Made by a program: the position numbers and the translations under genes | Notes under the pieces: model-generated | Seen by the model: the letters and a program-made list of their open reading frames with translations, nothing else | Told to the model about the DNA's origin: nothing | The model's database searches: none | From: Paraburkholderia oxyphila NBRC 105797 | GTDB lineage: Bacteria; Pseudomonadota; Gammaproteobacteria; Burkholderiales; Burkholderiaceae | DNA: 64,000 nucleotides | Reading direction: 5' to 3' | NCBI RefSeq assembly: GCF_000685075.1 | Contig: NZ_BAYD01000003.1 | Span: 124,001-188,000 of the forward strand | Shown here: positions 56,047-64,000 of the stretch, in pieces | How positions within the stretch are numbered: the stretch's first letter is position 1 | Layout: each line of letters starts with the position of its first letter

Positions 56047-56940
56047 TCAGTCGATTGCCTTGTCGTTCGGGCTCTTGAAGAGCGCCTTCATGTCTTCGCT
56101 TTCCGGGAAGTTCAGGTTGAGACCCTTGGGCGGAATCGGCGATTCGAACCACTTCTTGTAGATCGCGTCGGCTTCGCCCGAGGTCTCGACCTTCGCGATG
56201 GCGTCATCGGCGACCTTCTTGAACTCGGGGTCGTTCTTGCGCAGCATGCAGCCGTAAGCCTCACGCGATTGCGGCGTGCCGACGATCACGAAATCGCCCG
56301 GATTGTTCGACTTCGCGCGCTCGCCCGCGAGCAACGCATCGTCCATCATGAACGCCACCGCGCGGCCCGTGGAGAGCGTCATGAACGACTCGCCGTGGTC
56401 CTTCGCGCTGATGATGTTCATGCCCATGCTCTTGTCCTGGTTCATCTTGCGCAAGATGCGCTCGGACGTCGTGCCCGCCGTCGTCACGACCGTCTTGCCC
56501 TTGAGATCGGCGAAGTCCTTGATGCCCGAATCCTTCTTCGTCATGAGGCGCGTGCCGATCACGAAAATCGTATTCGTGAAGGCGGCCTGCTGCTGACGTT
56601 CGGCGTTATTGGTCGTGGAGCCGCACTCGATGTCGATCGTGCCGTTCTGCACGAGCGGAATGCGGTTCTGCGAGGTGATGGGCACCATCTTGACCTTGAG
56701 GTTAGGCATGTTGAGCTTTTGCTTCACCGCCTCGACGATCTTCATCGCGAATTCTTGCGAGTAGCCGACCACGTTCTGCTTGTCGTCGTAGTACGAAAAC
56801 GGAATCGAAGATTCGCGATGGCCCAGCACGATCACGCCCGTGTCCTTGATCTTCTTGAGCGTCCCCGAGTCCTGCGCCCAGGCACTCGCAGCAACGAAAC
56901 CGAGGGTGGCGAGAACGAGCGCGGCCTTTTTGATTTTCAT
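56047..56940 (-). CDS. gltI: Glutamate/aspartate ABC transporter periplasmic binding protein
   Basis: A 297-residue secreted binding protein. The signal peptide MKIKKAALVLATLGFVAASAWA is followed by DSGTLKKIKDTGVIVLGHRESSIPFSYYDD, the typical GltI start, and IPLVQNGTIDIECGSTTNN in the ligand site. It captures Glu and Asp for GltJKL. Its promoter has a TACACT -10 box at 56974-56969 and a palindrome in the -35 region. Confidence 0.96.
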   Translation of the reverse strand: MKIKKAALVLATLGFVAASAWAQDSGTLKKIKDTGVIVLGHRESSIPFSYYDDKQNVVGYSQEFAMKIVEAVKQKLNMPNLKVKMVPITSQNRIPLVQNGTIDIECGSTTNNAERQQQAAFTNTIFVIGTRLMTKKDSGIKDFADLKGKTVVTTAGTTSERILRKMNQDKSMGMNIISAKDHGESFMTLSTGRAVAFMMDDALLAGERAKSNNPGDFVIVGTPQSREAYGCMLRKNDPEFKKVADDAIAKVETSGEADAIYKKWFESPIPPKGLNLNFPESEDMKALFKSPNDKAID

Positions 56941-56968
56941 CTTGATCTCCTTGGCAAGAATCGCCGCC

Positions 56969-57000
56969 AGTGTAGCAAAGTAATTCTATTGAAAGAATTA
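56969..57000 (-). promoter_or_regulatory. gltI promoter with operator-like palindrome
   Basis: TACACT (minus, 56974-56969) is a good -10 box. The -35 region is occupied by TAATTCT, 6 bases, AGAATTA (56981-57000), a 7-bp perfect inverted repeat. A regulator binding there would control the operon; a NtrC-type or LysR-type site cannot be told apart. Confidence 0.5.
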
Positions 57001-57034
57001 AGGTGGACCCTGGCGTTGCAGCCGTGAAATGCAA

Positions 57035-57067
57035 AAGCGGGCGGCCCCTTTTGGGGGCCGCCCGCTT
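57035..57067 (-). terminator. Terminator after gdhA
   Basis: A perfect 14-bp GC-rich stem (AAGCGGGCGGCCCC with GGGGCCGCCCGCTT) and 5-base loop, with TTTT on the minus strand, 77 bases past the gdhA stop. Confidence 0.8.
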
Positions 57068-57143
57068 ACTTTCAGCAACGGTCTAAAGCGTAACTTTTAC
57101 CGCCGCAAGATGGCTCGCTCGGCTTGGTCGCCTTGCTCGTCGA

Positions 57144-58442
57144 TCAGGGGTACAGACCGCGCATTTCGCGCGCCATCAGGATGCGCTTACATGCCACGAT
57201 GAACGCCGCGGTACGCATCGACACGCCCTGCTCGCTCGCGACTTGCCAGACCGCCGTGAACGCTTCGCGCATCACGCGCTCGAGACGCTCGTTGATTTCC
57301 GACTCGGTCCAGAAGAAGCTCGAGAAGTCCTGCACCCACTCGAAGTACGAAACGGTCACGCCACCCGCGTTCGCGACCACGTCAGGAATCACGAGGACGC
57401 CCTTGTCGTGCAGGATGTCGTCGGCGGCCGTCGTGGTCGGGCCGTTTGCGCCTTCCACGATGATCTTCGTGCGGATCTTGCCCGCGTTGTGCTCGGTGAT
57501 CTGGTTTTCCAGTGCGGCCGGAATCAGGATATCGGTTTCGATGGTCCAGAATTCTTCGTTGCTGAGCATGTCCGCGCCGGAGAAGCCCGCCACGCCGCCC
57601 GTCTTCGCCACGTGCTCGAGCAGCGCCGCTGCGTCGAGGCCGGTCGACTTGTAGAGCGAGCCCGTGTGGTCCTGCACGGCGACGATCTTCGAGCCCGCTT
57701 CCTGGAACAGACGCGCGGCGATGCCACCCACGTTGCCGAAGCCCTGCACGGCGATGCGTGCGCCTTCGATCGACACACCCTTGCGGCGCGCCGCTTCGCA
57801 GCCCACGACGAACACGCCACGGCCGGTTGCCTCGCGACGGCCGAGCGAGCCGCCGAGCGAGATGGGCTTGCCCGTCACGACGCCCGTGGCCGTCTGGCCC
57901 TGGTTCATCGAGTACGTGTCCATCATCCACGCCATGATCTGCTCGTTCGTGTTCACGTCCGGCGCGGGAATGTCGGTGTTCGGTCCGATGATGATGCCGA
58001 TTTCGCTGGTGTAGCGGCGCGTCACGCGCTCGAGCTCACCACGCGAAAGCGTGCGCGGGTCGACGCGGATGCCGCCCTTCGCGCCGCCGTACGGCACGTT
58101 CACTGCTGCGTTCTTCACCGACATCCAGGCCGACAGCGCCATCACTTCGGAGAGCGTAACGTCCTGGTGGTAACGCACGCCGCCCTTGCCGGGACCGCGC
58201 GAAACGTTGTGCTGGACACGATAGCCTTCGAAGTGCGCAACGGTGCCGTTATCGAGTTCGATCGGGCAGTCGACGATCAGGATGCGCTTCGGACGCTTGA
58301 GCGTCTCGAGCCAGCGCGAGAGCGAGCCGAGATACGGCGCCACGCGATCGACCTGACGAAGGTAGTTGCCCCACGGACCGAGATCGTCCGCGTGAAGGTA
58401 GGACGGAACCGAAGACACTGCGGACTGCGTTTGGGAGGACAT
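57144..58442 (-). CDS. gdhA: Glutamate dehydrogenase (Glu/Leu/Phe/Val family)
   Basis: A 432-residue enzyme of the Glu/Leu/Phe/Val dehydrogenase family. The catalytic Lys is in [11 protein letters not shown], the substrate loop in [14 protein letters not shown], and the Rossmann fingerprint is [15 protein letters not shown]. It interconverts glutamate and 2-oxoglutarate. It lies upstream of gltIJKL on the same strand but has its own terminator, so uptake and deamination of glutamate are neighbours rather than one operon. A LysR gene lies upstream in the same direction. Confidence 0.95.
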   Translation of the reverse strand: MSSQTQSAVSSVPSYLHADDLGPWGNYLRQVDRVAPYLGSLSRWLETLKRPKRILIVDCPIELDNGTVAHFEGYRVQHNVSRGPGKGGVRYHQDVTLSEVMALSAWMSVKNAAVNVPYGGAKGGIRVDPRTLSRGELERVTRRYTSEIGIIIGPNTDIPAPDVNTNEQIMAWMMDTYSMNQGQTATGVVTGKPISLGGSLGRREATGRGVFVVGCEAARRKGVSIEGARIAVQGFGNVGGIAARLFQEAGSKIVAVQDHTGSLYKSTGLDAAALLEHVAKTGGVAGFSGADMLSNEEFWTIETDILIPAALENQITEHNAGKIRTKIIVEGANGPTTTAADDILHDKGVLVIPDVVANAGGVTVSYFEWVQDFSSFFWTESEINERLERVMREAFTAVWQVASEQGVSMRTAAFIVACKRILMAREMRGLYP

Positions 58443-58665
58443 TTATGCTCCAGCTATCGATGAAGTGGTGCCATTGTCAGAAAACGCCCACACGAAATCC
58501 AATGCCGTTTGGTCATCCCGTTATGCTTTTCGTGCATAACGTTCGCGAAATCGAAAGAATGTGTCGCGGACGACCGTATTGACGGCGCAGTAAGCTCCAG
58601 GCCCGCAGGCGGGCCGTCCTTGGCGCGTGCCAGCCGCATACCAGGCGCGTCGTGCCAGGCGTGTA

Positions 58666-59616
58666 CTAAGCGCGCGCGACCTCGTCGCTCACGACGTCCC
58701 ATAGCGCGCGCACGAGCCCCTCGCGCGCGTCGTTGCCTTGAGAGGCGAGCTTGTCGCGGTAGAGGCGAATCTCCATGTCGAGCGTGAACTGGCCCTCGGG
58801 CACGCCGCGCGTGCCGCGATCGAGCCGGATCAGCTTGCCTTGCGCGACGGCGTCCTCCACGGCGCTGTGCGGCAGGAACGCGATGCCGTGTCCCGCGAGC
58901 GCCATCGCCTTGAGGCCCTCGGCCATGTCGGTCTCGTAGACGCGGTCGAGGTACAGCCGCATCGGCGCATTGGCGACGATCACCTCGGTCATGCGGCCCA
59001 GATAGGCGTTCGGCGTATAGGAGAGATACGGCGTGGGCGCATCGGCCGTGCCGGGCAGCGTGTAGCGCGCGCGGCCCGCGCGCTGCGGCGCGGAGTACGG
59101 GCTGATCGGTTCGATGCCGAGCGTGAGCGTGTCGTAGCGCGCGGGATCGAGCGTCACCGGGTGGCTCGGATGGTGATAGCCCATCACGAGATCGCAGCCG
59201 CCCTCCACCAGCGAGAGCACCGCGTCGTGCACGTTCAGCGCGCGCAAGCGCGTGTGGATCTGGCCGAGCTTCGCTTCGATGCGCTGGAGCCAGCGCGGGA
59301 AATAGGTGAGCGAGAGCGTGTGCGGCACCGCGAATTCGATCGTCGCCGCGGGCGTGTCGGTGTGGCCGCGTAGCAGCGTGCGCGCCTCGTGAAACTGCGA
59401 AAGCATCGCGAGCGCCTGCTCGTAAAAGACCTGGCCCGCCGAGGTGAGGCGCGTGGGATAGACCGAACGATCGATCAGTTCGGTGCCGAGCCACGCTTCG
59501 AGCGCCTGAATGCGGCGCGAGAACGCCGGCTGCGTCACGTGCCGCAGTTCGGCCGAGCGGCTGAAACTATGCGTTTCCGCGAGCGAAACGAAGTCTTCGA
59601 GCCATTTGAGTTCCAT
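58666..59616 (-). CDS. LysR family transcriptional regulator
   Basis: A 316-residue LysR protein. The N-terminal helix-turn-helix is MELKWLEDFVSLAETHSFSRSAELRHVTQPAFSRRIQALE, and the rest is the two-lobed ligand domain (TIEFAVPHTLSLTYFP onward). The subgroup resembles HypT/QseD-type regulators rather than GltC. It ends 223 bases before gdhA, which it may control. Its start lies 34 bases after the TPR-glycosyltransferase stop. Confidence 0.92.
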   Translation of the reverse strand: MELKWLEDFVSLAETHSFSRSAELRHVTQPAFSRRIQALEAWLGTELIDRSVYPTRLTSAGQVFYEQALAMLSQFHEARTLLRGHTDTPAATIEFAVPHTLSLTYFPRWLQRIEAKLGQIHTRLRALNVHDAVLSLVEGGCDLVMGYHHPSHPVTLDPARYDTLTLGIEPISPYSAPQRAGRARYTLPGTADAPTPYLSYTPNAYLGRMTEVIVANAPMRLYLDRVYETDMAEGLKAMALAGHGIAFLPHSAVEDAVAQGKLIRLDRGTRGVPEGQFTLDMEIRLYRDKLASQGNDAREGLVRALWDVVSDEVARA

Positions 59617-59649
59617 GCGGAGCCACTGTGCGGATGAGAAGTCCGCATT

Positions 59650-63109
<3,460 letters not shown>

Positions 63110-63163
63110 GCACGTTGCGTGGCGCCGGCGGCATTTGCCGCGTCGGCGCCAGCCACACGCAGC

Positions 63164-63202
63164 AAAAAGGCGCTTCGTTCATCGCGAACGAAGCGCCTTT
63201 TT
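63164..63202. terminator. Bidirectional terminator between purB and gntK
   Basis: A perfect 17-bp stem (AAAAAGGCGCTTCGTTC with its complement) and 5-base loop, T-runs in both directions. Confidence 0.93.
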
Positions 63203-63233
63203 TTGCATCCGCGCTGGACGGCGCGCCCGACGA

Positions 63234-63737
63234 TCAAGTCGCGTAGCGCGTTGCCAGTTGCTTGATCACTTCATCGACGATCTGCTCGGGCGTGAGCGCG
63301 ATGCTGACCTCGATCGCCTCATCCGCACCCGGCTCTTCGAGCGTGTCAAGCTGGCTTTGCAGCAGCGACGGATCGAAGAAATGACCCGTGCGCGACGCGA
63401 GGCGCTCGTGCAGCACCGCAAAGGTGCCCTTCAGGTACACGAAGCACACGTCGCGGTCGCTGCCGCGCAGAATCGCGCGATACGAGCGCTTGAGCGACGA
63501 GCACGTGAACACGGCCGTCTCGTGCGCGCGCTGCTTTTCCTCGATGGCCACGCGGATCGTGCGCAGCCACGGCCAGCGGTCGTCGTCCGTGAGCGGGATG
63601 CCGTCGTGCATCTTCTTCTTGTTGGCTTCGCTATGGAAAGCGTCGCCGTCGGTGAAGCTGCAGTGCAGGCGCTCGGCAAGCAACTCGCCGATGCGTGTCT
63701 TGCCCGCACCCGACACACCCATTGCGATCAGAATCAT
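63234..63737 (-). CDS. gntK: Gluconokinase
   Basis: A 167-residue thermoresistant-type gluconokinase that makes 6-phosphogluconate from gluconate. The P-loop is MGVSGAGKTRIGELLA; FTDGDAFHSEANKKKMHDGIPLTDDDRWPWL and FTCSSLKRSYRAILR form the substrate site. The ATG at 63737 has AAGGAG seven bases before it; an upstream in-frame start adding 20 residues is unlikely. It follows a GntP-type permease gene by 80 bases on the same strand. Confidence 0.96.
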   Translation of the reverse strand: MILIAMGVSGAGKTRIGELLAERLHCSFTDGDAFHSEANKKKMHDGIPLTDDDRWPWLRTIRVAIEEKQRAHETAVFTCSSLKRSYRAILRGSDRDVCFVYLKGTFAVLHERLASRTGHFFDPSLLQSQLDTLEEPGADEAIEVSIALTPEQIVDEVIKQLATRYAT

Positions 63738-63817
63738 GGACTGCTCCTTGTCGACCGGAGTGGCTGCTTCAGCACTAACCCCGGTCCCATCCAACATGGT
63801 CGCAACATCGTTGCGCC

Positions 63818-64000
63818 TTACACCACGGTCGCCAGCGCAAACGTCAGCCCGAGGCCCATCAGCGAAATAATCGTCTCGCAGAGCGACCAGGTCTTGAAGG
63901 TCTGGCCGACGGTCATGCCGAAGTATTCCTTGATCAGCCAGAAGCCGCCGTCGTTGACGTGCGAAAAGATCAGCGAGCCCGAGCCCGTCGCGAGCACGAG
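63818..64000 (-). CDS. GntP family gluconate permease, 3' end only
   Basis: The last 60 codons of a membrane transporter that begins outside the window. The sequence SHVNDGGFWLIKEYFGMTVGQTFKTWS, followed by a final hydrophobic helix, is the characteristic C-terminus of GntP/GntT gluconate:proton symporters. It lies directly upstream of gntK, so uptake and phosphorylation of gluconate are encoded together. Confidence 0.88.
   Translation of the reverse strand, partial: LVLATGSGSLIFSHVNDGGFWLIKEYFGMTVGQTFKTWSLCETIISLMGLGLTFALATVV

Overview
The window is a GC-rich chromosomal segment from a betaproteobacterium, most likely the Burkholderia/Paraburkholderia/Caballeronia group. The evidence is the betaproteobacterial Gcr-type 'site-specific recombinase', the three-gene transhydrogenase (pntAA-pntAB-pntB), the pepP-ubiH-dusB-fis-purH-ruvCAB run, the rplM-rpsI-erpA run and a class A RNase P RNA. 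Most of it is housekeeping chromosome. No CRISPR array, tRNA, rRNA, prophage or intact insertion sequence was found.

Layout. 1-5.4 kb: two YceI proteins (minus strand), then the pqi membrane-lipid transport operon (two PqiA, one PqiB with MCE domains, one PqiC lipoprotein). 5.6-10 kb: Gcr protein, a HigBA toxin-antitoxin pair, a THUMP-domain RNA methyltransferase. 10-13.7 kb (minus): a small surface-polysaccharide locus of a Wzx-like flippase and two glycosyltransferases. 14-18.3 kb: VOC protein, WYL regulator, transhydrogenase operon. 18.6-26.3 kb: NUDIX, mnmA, a membrane-anchored glutamate-synthase-domain protein, GST, pepP, ubiH. 26.4-27.1 kb: VapBC. 27.3-33.9 kb: dusB-fis, purH, ruvC, ruvA, ruvB, MpaB-like protein. 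34-40.2 kb: LivK-type binding protein, tyrS-dtd-phosphatase, a second HigBA, anmK. 40.2-41.7 kb: erpA, rpsI, rplM. 42-49 kb is the accessory core: an RcsB-like response regulator, a BvgS-type hybrid kinase with an apparent one-base frameshift, a DUF1090 protein, an isolated and C-terminally short fimbrial usher, and a candidate small RNA on the opposite strand. 49.4-53.7 kb: OsmC, rnpB, DUF3025, pyrC, class II glutamine amidotransferase. 53.8-59.6 kb: gltIJKL glutamate/aspartate ABC transporter, gdhA, LysR regulator. 59.6-64 kb: TPR-glycosyltransferase, purB, gntK and the end of a GntP permease.

How the genes fit together. gltIJKL and gdhA form a glutamate uptake and catabolism block. purH, purB and pyrC serve nucleotide synthesis. 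ruvCAB is the Holliday-junction machinery. mnmA, dusB, dtd, tyrS and rnpB serve tRNA biology. gntK and gntP handle gluconate. Three toxin-antitoxin modules (two HigBA paralogues and one VapBC) sit singly at joints between housekeeping genes, two of them with clear palindromic operators.

The most interesting object is a roughly 95-nt candidate small RNA at about 49,008-49,102 on the minus strand. It has a TTGCGT-17-TATAAT promoter, a 5' stem-loop, an exposed CU-rich anti-Shine-Dalgarno stretch and a strong intrinsic terminator, all in an AT-rich patch between the usher and osmC. Other points to check are the kinase frameshift, the truncated usher, a low-complexity insert in UbiH, a glycine-rich tail on the first PqiA, and several genes whose -10 hexamer sits about 7 nt before the start codon, suggesting leaderless mRNAs.
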